Shown here piece after piece: positions 36,076-48,900 of a stretch of 64,000 nt of DNA; positions within the stretch are counted from its first letter, which is position 1, and every line of letters starts with the position of its first letter. A program made the translations under genes and the position numbers. The notes under the pieces were generated by a model. It searched no databases. It worked only from the letters and a program-made list of their open reading frames with translations, and had not been told where the DNA came from. This DNA comes from Paragonimus westermani. Its lineage: Eukaryota > Platyhelminthes > Trematoda > Plagiorchiida > Troglotrematidae. Location of the stretch: NCBI GenBank assembly GCA_008508345.1, contig QNGE01000439.1, positions 120,527-184,526 on the forward strand, written 5' to 3'.

Positions 36076-37538
36076 TTACATAAAGGAATTATTTGAAAAC
36101 ACGTCCTAAATATTTTTGTATTGATATGTTCGCCGAGCTTGGCATTTAGGTTGCAAACGTTTCATCACCAGGCGAAGTGACATCATCAGTGCGTAAGTGT
36201 TTCAACACTACCACTGTTCCCAACCCTCAGAAACCTCCTAAATAACTGGGTGCATGGCACTCAACAAGCTTCACACCAGCGTTGGAAGGCTAGCATGGAA
36301 ATTTTCCACAGCATGGCAGACGTGACGATAAATAGTGGAACGACTGACAAGCAAGTCCACACCTCACTTAAAACCATAGGCATTCGTTAATATGAACTTA
36401 CATTTTGTTACACATCTTCAAGCAAAGCAACGAAATGGTAGCGAGCGTAGAAACCTGACAAGAGAAAGCAGACGAAAATCAAATGTGATTAAACTGGACG
36501 CGTTGTGTGTGGAAATGTAGCTAGACAAAAAACACTTGTACATACTATGAGTGGTTTCCTATATGTGAAAATTTTCCTTAACGTTTTTCGCAGGAAGACA
36601 TTGATGGAGATATCTCCATCACGTAGCCACGCGTGGCAAACGTGGGACAGTGAGACTGGAGCCCCGCGCGGGCCGCTTGCGGGCAACGGCGGGAAATGAA
36701 AAAATTCACATACAACGCCTTATTGGTCTTCTTAAATCCGATGGTTCTACTGGAATCAACATCGTTATTCACTTCTAACACTTTCGAAGCTTCTCAAAAC
36801 CCCATAACTAATTTTGCTTAAAAATCCAAGAAAATAAGAGAAGCTGTATTATGTCCCTTAACACCGTAATCCATCCGGCACGTCCACATGATCCGCAACC
36901 GAGTCTGTCCCCCCTAACAGTCATATCCACTCCACCGCCAACCCGTTTCTTGTTGAAATAGTCAACTGAAAATCGTAGTAGACAGAGAAAGAGAAGGGAA
37001 AATTAGATGACAGAGAAAGTTGCAACAATGAGTTAGACACGGCTTATCTTCAGAACCACTTGAGAAGGAGTAAAAGTAAAACACAACAATCTTGCAGCAT
37101 TCCTTCTGGACACTACAATAATATTACAGACACCCGCCAGTTCAAAATGAGTAACCTGAGTATCACCTCCTGAACTTGTGATGGATGCGAACGTGAACCA
37201 TAATAATACGTATTATAGATGTGATTGGAATCCCATATCTCCGTAAATAATTGAGGTAGAACAAATGTAAAACACCCGTTTGAAAGCACTTCCTGCGTAG
37301 CACATATAAGTGTACACTACTTGCCAACCTCCTCAGTAATGTTCAGTAGGCGCAAAACATCACGACTTCCTGGACACTTACCTCAACAACCACGACACAC
37401 TACCAGTTAATAATTTCCGAATTCATGAGTTCCTTTAAAGAAATATCGTTAAACTTTTCGGAGAAAGATAACAGAGATTCTGAGGCGAAGTTGACGGACT
37501 TTCAGTTTTGAGATAAAGAATTTATGGGATACTTGTTT
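36076..37538. other. No gene recognised
   Basis: The N-terminus or the end of the CACTA-like element should lie here, but no terminal inverted repeat was recognised. No other coding feature is supported. Confidence 0.4.
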
Positions 37539-37778
37539 TCAACATTCTACCCCTATGAGCACAAACTCTTTTTCTACTACAATTTCCGCTCCTTTCGTCA
37601 AGCGGCCAATCAGGAGTGATCGTAGTGGAAACGGCATTGTGTCCTGTTGTATCTGTATCCAATCCCCATCCGCTACATGCCTTACGGACAATAACAACGC
37701 TAGTGAGAACAAGTCACTCGGTAGAAGCGTATCGTATATTGTCGCATTCACAAGCAATCTGGTCAGTTTAAAGTACAT
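37539..37778 (-). CDS. Unrecognised minus frame in duplicated segment, copy 1
   Basis: Eighty codons from MYFKLTRLLVNATIYDTLL, with a hydrophobic DLFSLALLLSV stretch. The first 40 or so residues are shared with the frame at 38291-38590. In this copy the frame is closed just upstream by TAG (SD-stop-SQ) where the other copy has CAG. Function unknown; it may be an exon or transposon fragment. Confidence 0.3.
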   Translation of the reverse strand: MYFKLTRLLVNATIYDTLLPSDLFSLALLLSVRHVADGDWIQIQQDTMPFPLRSLLIGRLTKGAEIVVEKEFVLIGVEC

Positions 37779-37880
37779 GGATGAATGAGCTGTTGGTTGT
37801 TGAAGCTGCGACTAATCGGAACACTCTTGGAACCTTGGCACGAGTGTGGGGCACACAGGTGGCCTTCACGCCTATACAAC
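37648..37880. repeat. 233-bp direct duplication, copy 1
   Basis: Matches 38382-38614 at an offset of 734 bp with about seven mismatches counted by eye, then both copies diverge sharply at each end. Confidence 0.93.
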
Positions 37881-38103
37881 ACCACCTCCGCCTTAGCTCG
37901 AATGGTGCTCAGACCTGTATCGTGTGTTCTGCGAAGGACAAAATGTAAATTGCCGACTTACAAGAGTATCCACTGATGCAGTACCGTAAGTTAGGTAATC
38001 ACTTCCAGCCTGCTGTACAGATTGATCCAAAAGACATCGAAAAAACACACCTTTGACCGTTTGAACTGTATACTGCATAAGCGCATGAGCTTCAGCAGTT
38101 GGG

Positions 38104-38104
<1 letters not shown>

Positions 38105-38136
<32 letters not shown>
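38105..38136. repeat. (TAG)n microsatellite
   Basis: Ten perfect TAG units plus TA, located between the two copies of the 233-bp duplication. On the minus strand it gives poly-Thr or poly-Leu frames, so frames crossing it are not evidence of a gene. Confidence 0.97.
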
Positions 38137-38290
38137 ATATTTGTACAACGCATCCAATCAGTTTCGGTTGGCGGTATGACAGCATCACGCCAATGTGATT
38201 CCGGAAGTTGCAGAATGGTCCGTTCGAAATGAACGAGAAAGCCAGGAACGGTTGTCAACAAATGAATGAATCGTCACTATCTTTCGCAAG

Positions 38291-38590
38291 CTAGTAGAAC
38301 GGCGCGGGATCGGTTTGGAAGTATTGCAACTCGAACACAGCTTCAGAACAAGGCAAGTTATCATGCCCTCGACGCCATTTTTGTATATGTATCCGATCCC
38401 CATCCACTACATGCCTTACGGACAATAACAACGCTAGTGAGAACAAGTCACTCGGTAGAAGCGTATCGTATATTGTCGCATTCACAAGCAATCTGGTCAT
38501 TTTAAAGTACATGGGTGAATGAGCTGTTGGTTGTTGAAGCTGCGACTGATCGGAACACTCTTGGAACCTTGGCACGAGTGTGGGGCACAC
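38291..38590 (-). CDS. Unrecognised minus frame in duplicated segment, copy 2
   Basis: One hundred codons starting MCPTLVPRFQECSDQSQ and continuing through MYFKMTRLLVNATIYDTLL. Differences from copy 1 leave the shared frame open, and here the upstream extension is intact. The two frames end differently because the duplication stops inside them. No domain is recognised, and the length is within reach of chance. Confidence 0.3.
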   Translation of the reverse strand: MCPTLVPRFQECSDQSQLQQPTAHSPMYFKMTRLLVNATIYDTLLPSDLFSLALLLSVRHVVDGDRIHIQKWRRGHDNLPCSEAVFELQYFQTDPAPFY

Positions 38591-38614
38591 AGGCGGCCTT
38601 CACGCCTATACAAC
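38382..38614. repeat. 233-bp direct duplication, copy 2
   Basis: Same orientation as 37648-37880. The sequence beyond the right edge runs into unique DNA for about 400 bp before the 1.13-kb repeat. Confidence 0.93.
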
Positions 38615-39021
38615 ATATCCACAGCAAACGCGTTTCCCACTACGTTTTTTTCGACCAATCGGGCATGGAGGTTGTACGGACCAATAGCAGCGCAGCACGA
38701 TGCACGCTGAAATCCGCGATTCTCACTAGAATTCCCCGAGATTATTGTAATTGTCTACCGAAACCCTCGGGACATCGGCACATCCGGCGGGCAGTGTGCA
38801 ACATGAGAAAGTTAGGACCGAGAACATATTCCCGCAGCATCTTATTCACATTCATTCTTGTTGCTCCCTTATTAAGCACAAACGCAGCCCTACCCTATCC
38901 CAAGATTGACGTGATTCACACCTAACTCTCACACCAATCAAACGCCAAACGTATGTAATCACCAAACCACCGTAATCCATCCCTAAATAATCTCTATTGT
39001 GTGCTAGCAGGGTTTCCAGCA

Positions 39022-40154
39022 TTTGCGCAAGTTAATCGACGAATTCAGCCACAATAGAGGCAACACATTGACAAAGTTCCATTTAAATGCGGCAGTCAAA
39101 CTGGCGAAGGATAAAAATATGGGTTCAAGATACTGAGATGTAAACTAATCCATGGTCCGTATACTCACGATGCGGCCGTGCTAACGACTACGACAGTGAC
39201 TCCAAGTTATGTACAGATTTACATTATTCTGCGGAGAGATTGAGCCGAAATAGTGACAGCCCTCATTTTCTCCATGTAGGATGCGTAAAAGACTTTGGAA
39301 AACACTGATCCGCAATATATACATTATCACGAAAATTTTAGTTTACGTCTGCTTGATGCGTGTTATCCCCTTTGTTTTTAGGTGGTTGACTGGTGCACGC
39401 CAATGGCACAACACACATCCCGGAGCTGGACTGTTGGATCCTCGTTTTTCCCAACTGAACCCGTCCATTGTTGTTGTTCAGGCACTCCAAATCCCTCTCT
39501 CAGCCATCACACGGCTTCTGTTTACATCCCTATTTAATCGTACTCCCGTTCTGCTTCGGGTCCCTGCTGATTATATTCGGGAACTATCTGGTTGATTCGC
39601 CTGCACACCAAATCGTTTCCTTCTATCCCAACAAAATTTGAGGGCAGAACCCCTGTGTTATCACTGGGACCGAAATCTTGTCTTTCTACCGTCCGTTCCA
39701 ACTCTCTTGGTTGAAGGAGTGGCTCGAAGATACTTGACCTCCATGGTGGTTGGTATATGGCCGAGTTGGAGGCTCATTGGTGTTCGTTCCTCAAGCATAT
39801 TGGAGCACCTTAACATCACAGTTCGCCTCGGACCTGGTGGCACATTACTAGTGGTTGTCAAGCGAGGAGAGGATGCACTTATCCCTTCACCATAGTTGGT
39901 CATGCCATCACTTCCATTTAGCACCTTCTGTCCCAACTGGAAAAATTCAATTATGCGTCGCTGCAAAAATGACCTTAGACGAACGCCCGATTAACCGCCC
40001 GTTGATCTACTCAGGAATGTTTCAAAGGCTAACAAAAGCGCATGCTGCCCAGCGCCTGAGGTCAAAAATTCTCACACACATTTCACAGCGCGGTTTCCTC
40101 AGTAAGCGTTCACGTTTTGCAGGTCATTTGGAATTTTAGAACCATTATCGACGC
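39022..40154. repeat. 1.13-kb dispersed repeat, copy 2
   Basis: Second copy of 21838-22970, same orientation. The centre is almost identical; the edges (39022-39065 and about 40104-40154) carry most of the differences. The left flank (GGTTTCCAGCA) is unlike that of copy 1 (GATCCGCCTG), so the homology stops abruptly there. Confidence 0.92.
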
Positions 40155-43100
40155 TCTTCGACAAGTGACACGGTCGTCACAACAAGCTCCGACATCCAGG
40201 AGGCTTTATACCGTGCACCTTATGGTGGAACTTGCACCCTCGTGTATACAATGAAACTTATTTAGCTGGCTTTCTCCGCGTCTTGAACGCCCCATCCGAA
40301 GAGACTGCATATGACAAAAGTGCCCAACACCAAAACCAGTCATTAGTGGGACGTTTGGAAGAAGCGTTTTAAGACAGTTAACTTTCCTCATATACTTAGG
40401 TAACGCATGTAGCGTCACCAGACGCGGCCACGGTTACGGATTAAATCATTGTATTATTACACACCTCATCATCATACGAACTCGCCTTCTGTTTACAATA
40501 TGTGTAAGACAGGAGTTTTTGTGCAAAACGTGGCTGATGATGTGCACAACGAAAAATCGAAACTTGTCGCCTATGGTTGCCGAATACCCAGTGGTTCTGT
40601 CTCAGCAGACGTCTGTAGACAAAAACCTCCATTTCTGTTTAGGATCAGGAGGTGCGTTAATCAAACCCTCTTCAATTTCAGTGAGAAGAGCGTATTCAGT
40701 TAGCCTAACCTGAACGGAAAAGAGGATATGTCGAAAGGGTATCCGCGGTATTGTCTTCAGAATTCGTGCCTAACTTCAAATCTTGTACTGTATCTCATTC
40801 CACGGCCATCTACGTAGTTATGACCAGCTTTTACCAGAAATTACCCAGTGATTAATTTCCGAAAGGTAGTTGAGATATTCATCTTCATTCAGCTGTGGCG
40901 AGCGTTGTCAAAAGCTATACGTTGATACGCTCTGTTTGTGAATGCTGATACATACGAAAGCCTTCATTACAGCGCATACATTCCCCTCACATTAGAGATA
41001 CCTATAGGTAAGACGGAATGAAGCCCCCTGAAAGTTTGAAAGAGATGCGTATTAACTCTTTCGTTGTAAAATATTTTCCCGTCCGAAATATGATTCCGAA
41101 ATACAGTAGAGTCGACGATAAAACTCAGCATTTTAAAATCGATTTAAAAGTCGATTTGTGTTGTCAGAAAACATCTGTGTGTAAATCACGCACATCGTCT
41201 TGAAATCACTTCAAATGTGGGCCGGGAAGTATCCACCATCGGCCTACAAATGAGACATGAATTTGTTTCCGATAGCCGATATCTCAAAAACATCTTGTAT
41301 AAAAAACAACACCGAGAACGCACATATACACAGGGGCCACAGTGCATAACACCGAAGTTCGGCTTCCAAAACGATCATGTACCCACAGCCTAAGTTATTT
41401 CCGGTTGAACGCCAATGTTCGCCACTTTTACCCTCCATCAATTTCATTTTTGTGCGCAAGTTACCATAATCAGTAATGTACGAAATAAGTACACACATAA
41501 AGTCCGTCTAAAATCACCATCATGTATTTACTCTTCCCTCAAATTCGTCAAGCGGTCGCACGCCTTGAAATATGCCAAGTAAGTGAAGTCTGTTGAATGA
41601 ATACAAGACGTTGCACACACAACAGAACGAGTGATCCAATGTGCTCAAAATTTCACGTGCTAGTATTACTGTCTGCATTGAGCATCTGTGGATTATCATA
41701 TGATCTATGGAAAGTCGGTTACGGCGCTGCATGCCTACATTTATTCTCTCCTTATCGATCCTTCCCCTTTTTCGTCGGAAATCTTCTTGTTATTGGTCGC
41801 GAGACATCCTTGTAGGAAATGACACGACCATCCGAACTGCGCATTTGGTAAACCATTTCTTTCACAAAGTTATTCTTCGTGTGATACTAGATCTTGGCAT
41901 CACTTACTTGTGGAAACTTGTTCTCGCGCGGTTTTCTCTTCGTCGCCGCCCACTGCTGAGTTCTCGCTTATGTATACCCTGGTTTCCTTTCGCTCTTGAT
42001 CGCTCTGTTATTACGGGACTGTTGCATTCGGTCGCATCCACATGAACCGTCAGCTTTGGAACTTGCATATTTGGTGGATTCACCATGACCTATTAGTGCC
42101 GCAATTATCCGATGATGAATCTGCATCTACAGTGAGTTGCGCTATAGAAAAATCACTGCTGAAGAAATGTTTTGAATGGTGACCTTCCATAGACAAGTTT
42201 ACACCACAATTTGTGCGTCAGCCTCATTGTTAAGCATTGTTTTACGTCCTACTGGAGAACTGCTGCTCGAAGTTCGTGGACCAAGCAGTCAATTAGCAGC
42301 GAATGGTTTCAATGGGGTCAGTAGTAATTTTCAGCCGCTGGGTGTGATCGATTAGAAGCAGACGGTGAACAATCGGATAGCTTTGGTAAATACACAGGCT
42401 TCCGGTGTATGACTGACGGCCACTGGAATAAGTGTACAAGAAACACGCACTACTAATCAGGATACTTTAAGGAACAGCACATGAATCAGTAGGAGATGTC
42501 TTCACGTAGTTGAAGCCTTCCGTGATCTCCAGAAGATGATCCAGTGTGTACCCAAACGTGCGAAATATTTCGGAGCGGTCATCACCAGGATGGAAGCTTC
42601 TGTTAACTGCGGAGAGATGAAGTCAAGGTCAAAAGTCTACAAATTTTTCGGAGAACTCTGGCCCCACTCACTCTACCCTACTCCGATAATGGTTACTGGT
42701 AAACATACGTTCCTGCTACCCCACCTTCATGAAGTTTTATTGTTTTGTGCAAAAGCTCAGCGTCGAGCAATAAAATGAATGAGGAAGCTCGATTAGTTGA
42801 GCACACTGGATGCTTTGAAACTATTCAACTTACGTTTTCGGTGAATGAGATGGGAAGTCATCTTCCTCCACTGCATGTCAACAGAACCCAGACAACCTTA
42901 CCAATCACCTGTACTCAGAATTGAAAACGCGCGCAACGGAGGGGATAGGCGCTGTTGTTGGCTTCGGCGCTACTATCTGCATCGGCGGCGTTATTTGTCT
43001 GCCGTTTCATCGGACCCTTGATGCACCGATCCGCCTGAAGATGTTTGTTCAGCTCCGACCCTCAAAACGTTCGAGTTAAGATTCTAATAATCGTTCCGAA

Positions 43101-43989
43101 GGATCTCGAATATTTTCACTTGGTCAACCAATTATTTGCATGTGAATACAATTGTTTAAGTATGGTTGGCATGTGTTATAGGGTCTGCTTGCACGGTGTG
43201 TTTGACCATTTTCCGTCTGAAAGTTTGTAAGTGTGCTCACAATCGCCTGGAGCGGATGCAGACTTTTACGAAATGCCGCCGTCATATTTCACTCATTCAT
43301 TTAACAATTATGATAATGCACGTCTGACAAATTCTCAGTAGCACTACTTAATTGATGTCGGATCAAAACCAAAGCCCCGTTTCTGAACGCCGAAAAGAAA
43401 ATCAATATCAAGTTAGAAAAAGTTTACGTACACACAGGGTCCATGGATCCTGCGCTCATTCACTAACCTTGCTAAAAAGTTTACTCCGTTGTGATCCACT
43501 CCCCGACAAGCGCGTGCCACAAAAACTGTTGTCCCCTGCACAACTGCATTTCTAACTTCGCTCCTCGAGTGTGGCAATATCTTCGTTCAGAATAAACGTT
43601 GTTCAGAGGCAGCACTCATGCGCATCCACAACGCCGCTGGACGGTTATTTGTGGAAGGAAATATAATTGTTCAAGCTATACCCACGAAAGGACGAGGCAA
43701 TCGTTTTTGCTCGATCCCGTGTTGCATACGCACGGAAAACGTCAACAAAGATGAACTTCCCGCTCTCGTCTTCTCTTGTGATTGACCTCGTCTTGTCATC
43801 ATTATGTGACTACTTTTTCTACTGTTCAACCCGACGCATCTACCGGGACGTTGAGTGGAGTTCAGTGTGCTCAGTCGGTGGTGAACGAAAGTAGGAAGTA
43901 ACGATTTTTGATGGTTCCCTTCTTCAAAATAATCAATATATGCGCCAGAGTGATAATTACGCGTCGCGACTTTTCCTGATTTTGGCGGA
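40155..43989. other. Gene-poor stretch
   Basis: Frames up to 112 codons (41707-42045 plus) occur without a recognisable motif. No RNA gene or repeat is supported. Confidence 0.45.
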
Positions 43990-45070
43990 GGGCTAAGGTG
44001 GGGAATAAATGCACGCCTGCCAGTCTTACAGACTGAAGCATGTATGTGGGTGAACAGGCACAACCAGGTGTGAGCTGTTGGGAAGACGAACTTACACGTG
44101 GCTATAAGCCAGGGAGCATGCTAGTGCACGGGCCAAATAGTGGAGTAGCTATCAAGACGAGTTTTGAACGCAGTCACGGCGGTTGCACTCACGATGTGTT
44201 CTGACAGGGAGTTCCACAGTTCGCAGATCCAAACTGTGAAGAAACTGTGCCTAAGCTCAAGTCAATTGGACCAAAAGTTCAGTTTCAAAGAGTGTCCCTA
44301 AATGACTTGGTACACGCAGGTATAATCAGTTGTCTGCGCAGATTGTCTGGGATCCTCAGAATCATGAACACCATTGTCAGGTTGCCTCTCTGTCTGTGGT
44401 ATTGCGGGAAGAAGAAATTCAGCTTACGAGGCCGCTTGATGTATGGTTTTGCGCCCAACCCGCGAAATAACTTCGTCGAACGCCTCTAAGCAGTTTCCAA
44501 AATAAGTTAGTTTCTCTGTGAGTAGGGAGACCAGGCAAAGGTTTCTTGTTCAAGCTAAGGACGAATAAAGCTGCTGTACAGGTTTCTGGAACGTGTTCGC
44601 TCGAATTTTATAAGCAACAGCTTCCGAAGAGCTGGTGCGTTATTAGACTTCTTGGTGTCCACTCCAGTGTTGGGGGAGCTCAAGACGTTTTGCGAAAAAA
44701 CAGTGCCATGATCTTTTCGCTTGTCGGTAACTGACAATGACGCTCTACCGAGAAAGTGACGAAAATTATGCTTATGTCTAACAAGATAACTTTGCACTTG
44801 CTGGTACTAAACTCTCAGAAGTTCGCTTCACACCGTTCGTTGAGAGCAATAACATCAGCCTGCAGGGCGCTCGCTCTAAAGCCGTTGAGGCCAGGTTTCA
44901 ATATAATTGGTGAACACCGCTAAGAAAGATGTTACGTCAGACAGTATGTCGTTGAAAAAATAGGGTAAAGTAGAGGCCCCGAAATGGAGTCATGTGGGAC
45001 TCCGCCGAGGCTTAGTCTGGCAAACCATAGAGAGGGACCCACCCGTACACGGTAGGAACGGCCCGATAGA
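43990..45070 (-). pseudogene. CR1-like LINE 3' fragment, degenerate
   Basis: On the minus strand, from high to low coordinates: SGVPHDSISGPLLYPIF (G-V-P-Q-G-S-V-L-G-P-L-L-F equivalent, about 45.0 kb), LQADVIALNERCEANF then FSTSKCKVILLD (about 44.8 kb), LRGVRRSYFAGWAQN, YHRQRGNLTMVFMILRIPDN (about 44.4 kb, the Y-R-R-L-R-G-D-L-I-x-x-Y-K-I-L block), and ELWNSLSEHIVSATAVTAFK (about 44.2 kb), the CR1 C-terminal motif. The Y-x-D-D motif lies in a lost or shifted part. Several frame changes and stops show it is inactive. It abuts the plus-strand RTE-like element. Confidence 0.82.
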
Positions 45071-45449
45071 TGGGATTCTGGCCACCAGACAATGGCCACC
45101 GTAGAGTGTGATGTAAGGGTGTGTCAGGACGATAAGATTATTACGAACATGCATATACAAGTAAGTGGACACCTGTGTGTGCCAATTATATCTGATCTGT
45201 TCTGCTTCCTTGGAGTGGTGGTCAAGATTTCGTGTTGTTTTGACATGGCGGGCCGTGCTGACTCCGAATTCCATTTTGTTAGATCGGCCAAAGATGGGAG
45301 CAGTCAGACAAAAGGACGGTACATTCGTTGTGGATGGTGCTAGTGTGTTGTGCTTTGCTTCGGCTTGTTGTCTGTTTTGAGCTGGTCTGATTTTGTACGT
45401 GTGAAAGGTCTGTCTGCGCAATATTGTTGTTCCTCTGTGACTGTGCTGA

Positions 45450-48400
45450 ATTTCCTGGGACGTGACTCTCCGGCCTGTTCGAGGTAGTCGATGCTGCTAT
45501 ATTTTTGCGTGTGCGTCACATGCTGCCCTGCAATACAAGCTTTTGAGCCCAAGTCTTTGACTGAGGGCAATAATTGCCCCCCTGTCTAGGTCTGACCATC
45601 CGGACAGTGTCCACAGCCCACTTATACCTCACTGTCACAAGGCGAACCGAGTAATATCCTGCATCAGCCATCGCGCAAGATAAACCGGGTCCCCATATGG
45701 TATGGTGGAAGGGCGGAAATACGTTACCGTCGGAACCCTTCATATTGCCCCTCCAACATGAGTCCTAGAGCAAATTATTCTCACTCATACCTCAGTACCC
45801 CGGGGACCAACCCGACACAGGCCCGGGGAAGCGAGACACTTTCACTTGGGTCATGAAATGTACGCGCGCTGCTTGATCGATGCAGCGCCATACACGGCCG
45901 AAAATGTGAGCCACGTTAGTCGTGATGGAAATGCGTCGATATGGAATCAACGCAGCAGCTGTGAGTGAGATAAAGCTTGCAGAGCAAGTTAAACTTCAAA
46001 AAACAGGTACTGGGTACACCCTCTACTGGATAGGTTACCGGTAGAAGGTGCTCGAGAGCACGGTGTCTGTTTCGCGATCACTGTTCACGTCGATGCTTTG
46101 ATGATAGGTAGACCACTGACATCAGCTTGTCCATACGCCTTTGATTCGGTCGAGGTAAGTGCGCTATACTTTCTAGTGTTTGAGATCAAACGTTCGAGTT
46201 TGGCCGGACTTGGTATATAGGTTGGGAGTCCTCGGACCCTACGGCATCGGTTCAATCAAAAAGAGAACAGCAATCGTTTGCTTCAATTGTGTGCTACGCA
46301 CGAATTATTTATCTGGAAAATCCGATTAAAGCCGGATACGAGCTGCACTACTGCGTGGACTCATTCACGGATCGATTATCACCACTTACCTGATTACGTG
46401 ATTATACGGTAGCGCGACACTCTTGGAGCGCGCATCACGCGGAGGATGCGCGACGCTGATTGTAGCACAGATCATAAGGCGGTTAGGACTAAGTTGTTTA
46501 TCCAGTTTCGCAAGTCTGTTTATTGTTGCTCATCTGGACAACGACAAAAGTTGAGGATCAAACTGTTGTACAACTGCGAGGTGGTTAGTCCCCTTCAAGG
46601 TGCAGTTGCTCTTGTATCCATTGCCCCCAAAGGTATGTGAAAAAACTCAAGAATCAGATCACGGGAGCAGCCACCGGGATGATCAGGATGGAGCGTGAGG
46701 AACGTCCGGACTGGTAAGAGAGAAGAATGCCGCCTTTGCCACTCCATAATGGACCCAAAATATGAGGCGAAGGAGACCACGTTCCGGAGTGTTCGCCGTC
46801 AACTAGCCAAACATGTCCGCGGAATCAAGGACAACGGGCGGAGGAAGCAGGGTGAGCGGACGCGGGTCTACGCAAAACGTTGACAGCACAAAGAGTTCTA
46901 CGATTGGCTTAAGACGGTCTCCGCTCCATCCATCCAGTCAACCAAAGCACTGGCAGACGTGGACATTGGATGTTCTTGCACTCAGCCGAGGACATTATGG
47001 AAGTGCGTGGCAAACATTTTGGCAGCCTACTAAGCCTCCCCGCTACCACTGATTGGTTGACTGTGAACAGTCTGCCGCAAAATCACATCAACCCTTCACT
47101 TGTTCTCACTCCCGATTTGTTAGAGTTGTAGACAGCGATCGGTCAACTGATCAAGAAGAAGGCTGCAATCAGGGATGGACTGCCGGGTGAGATCCTGAAG
47201 AATGGCGGACCAGCTTTGGGACGCGCCTTGATTCAGCTGATTCACCTCCATCTGAGAGCACGGCGTGATGCCGCAATGTCTTAACGATGTCCTCACCGTA
47301 TCCTCTTTAAAAGATGAGGGTAGCAAGCAATGTTCCGACAGCTATCAAGGCATTAGTCCTCTGAGCTGGGCAGGTAAGGTGCTTGTCAGAATCCCTCTGA
47401 ACCGATTGAATGCTAACGTTTCGGAGGTTAATGGTCCCGTGGAGCAGTCTGAAGTTCGCGCGAGTAGGAGTATGATAGATCTGGTGTCTGCTGCTCCACA
47501 GCTCCAGGAGACGGGACCAGAACAGAACCAGTCCTCCTATACCCCCTTCGTAGACTGCTCTAGGGCCTTTGATCCCGTGGGCCGCAAGACGTTGTGGACG
47601 GCGCTTGGTAAGCTTGGATGTCCAGGTGAGTTTATTGGCATGATTTGGTTGTCACACGCGAGCATGTGGACGAAGGTATAACACTGTGGATCAACCTCCG
47701 ATGATTTTGTCATTGCCACTGGCGTGAAGCATGGTTGTGTTCTCGCCCCAGCTTTATCCAGTTTATATTTGACTGCCATGGTAACGGTTGCTTTTCATGA
47801 CTCTGGGAAGGGCGACGTTGAGTTAGAGTGCAAGACGGATGAGCGCCTACTGAACATCCGATGTTTTGGCGCCCCAACCCGGTTAAATACCTCAACGATG
47901 CGCATGATTCTGTTCTCAGATGACGAGTTGCTGGCACAGTAGAGAAGTGCAACGCCTGACGACGGCCTCCACGTCCGCAGCACCCAAGTTTAGACTGACT
48001 ATCAACACATGTAAGACGTTTCACTTCTTTCAGCCTTCTCCTGGTGGAGGTGCTGTTTGTGCACCTCCACCGCAAACTCGCACCAATGAAGACGTTGTAG
48101 ATACCTGCGAGAAATTTGGCTACTTGAGTAGCAACTCGTCGACAGGCTTGTTTGTGGACCGCCAGTTAAGGGCGCGTGTGGCGGAGGCTAGTGCTGCCTT
48201 CGGATGTTTTGAAAGACGTGTCTGGAAGAACCATAGCCCGGAGATGGCCACCAAGCTGTGTTTACTGCTCAGTGGTGCTGTCTATACCGTAGTACGACAG
48301 TGAGCCCTGGACATTGTGTCGGTCAAACGTGAGCTAACTCAGCCACTTCCATGTGCAGTGTCTGAGGCGTATCCCTGGTATTCGTTTATCAGACGTGGTT

Positions 48401-48900
48401 CGAGACACTGAGGTGTGCTGCAAGCGGACATGAACTGGATGGAAGCCCTGCTGAAGCTGAATCAGCTCCGTTGGCTAGGTCACGTCCGTCGGGTGAGTGA
48501 CGACTGTATCCCGAGGCAGCTTCTTTGCGGACAAGTGAAATCAAGAAAGCGAAATCCTGATGGTCAAAAGTGAAGATACCAGTATGTTGTGCAGGTAAGT
48601 CTTTCACTTTGTAACACTGATTTTTGATATTGAGAAGACTTGGTTTTGAACCGGATAGCCTGGAGTAATACGATTCAGACGGGCGTCCGCAATTTCAACG
48701 AGCAGCTATTGCGCGACCGAGAACAAAAGCGCAGGATTGCATGGGAACCGTCGGTTTCATGGGTCGTAGTGGCACAACTATAAGACGTTGCGGTGTGTGG
48801 CTGCGAATGCGCCGACCGTCTGGGATTAGTAGACCACCAACGTACTCACAGTGCACCATCGGCCAAGAGACGAAGAATACGTTAGGCTCGGCTAGGTTAT
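45450..48900 (+). pseudogene. RTE-like non-LTR retrotransposon, nearly full length, degenerate
   Basis: An AP-endonuclease/RT element. The leader at 45523-45611 recurs at 63911-64000. Endonuclease pieces: VVMEMRRYGINAAAVSEIKL (about 45.92-45.98 kb), TGYTLYWIGY, and a C-terminal MRDADCSTDHKAVRTKLFI (46446). RT pieces: SYQGISPLSWAGKVLVRIPLNRLN (47338-47411), FVDCSRAFDPVGRKTLW (about 47.55 kb), TGVKHGCVLAPALSS (about 47.72 kb) and FSDD at 47913-47924 in place of F-A-D-D. C-terminal part: LNQLRWLGHVRRVSDDCIPRQ (about 48.46-48.52 kb), IAWSNTIQTGVRNF (about 48.66 kb) and a C-x-C...H-x3-H finger with DRLGLVDHQRTH (about 48.82 kb). Stops at 47679 and 47940 and several frame changes make it inactive. 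About 3.4 kb matches the usual size of such elements. Confidence 0.85.

Noticed and set aside
37991..38261. Minus frames with poly-Thr or poly-Leu
   Set aside because: These are products of the (TAG)n microsatellite read in different frames.
21838..40154. The two 1.13-kb repeats as LTRs of one 18-kb retrotransposon
   Set aside because: Homology runs past the only TG...CA candidates, no primer-binding or polypurine tract lies inside them, no target duplication flanks them, and the DNA between holds unrelated transposons on both strands.
44247..44489. Plus-strand 80-codon frame
   Set aside because: It is the antisense of a well-supported CR1-like C-terminal segment.
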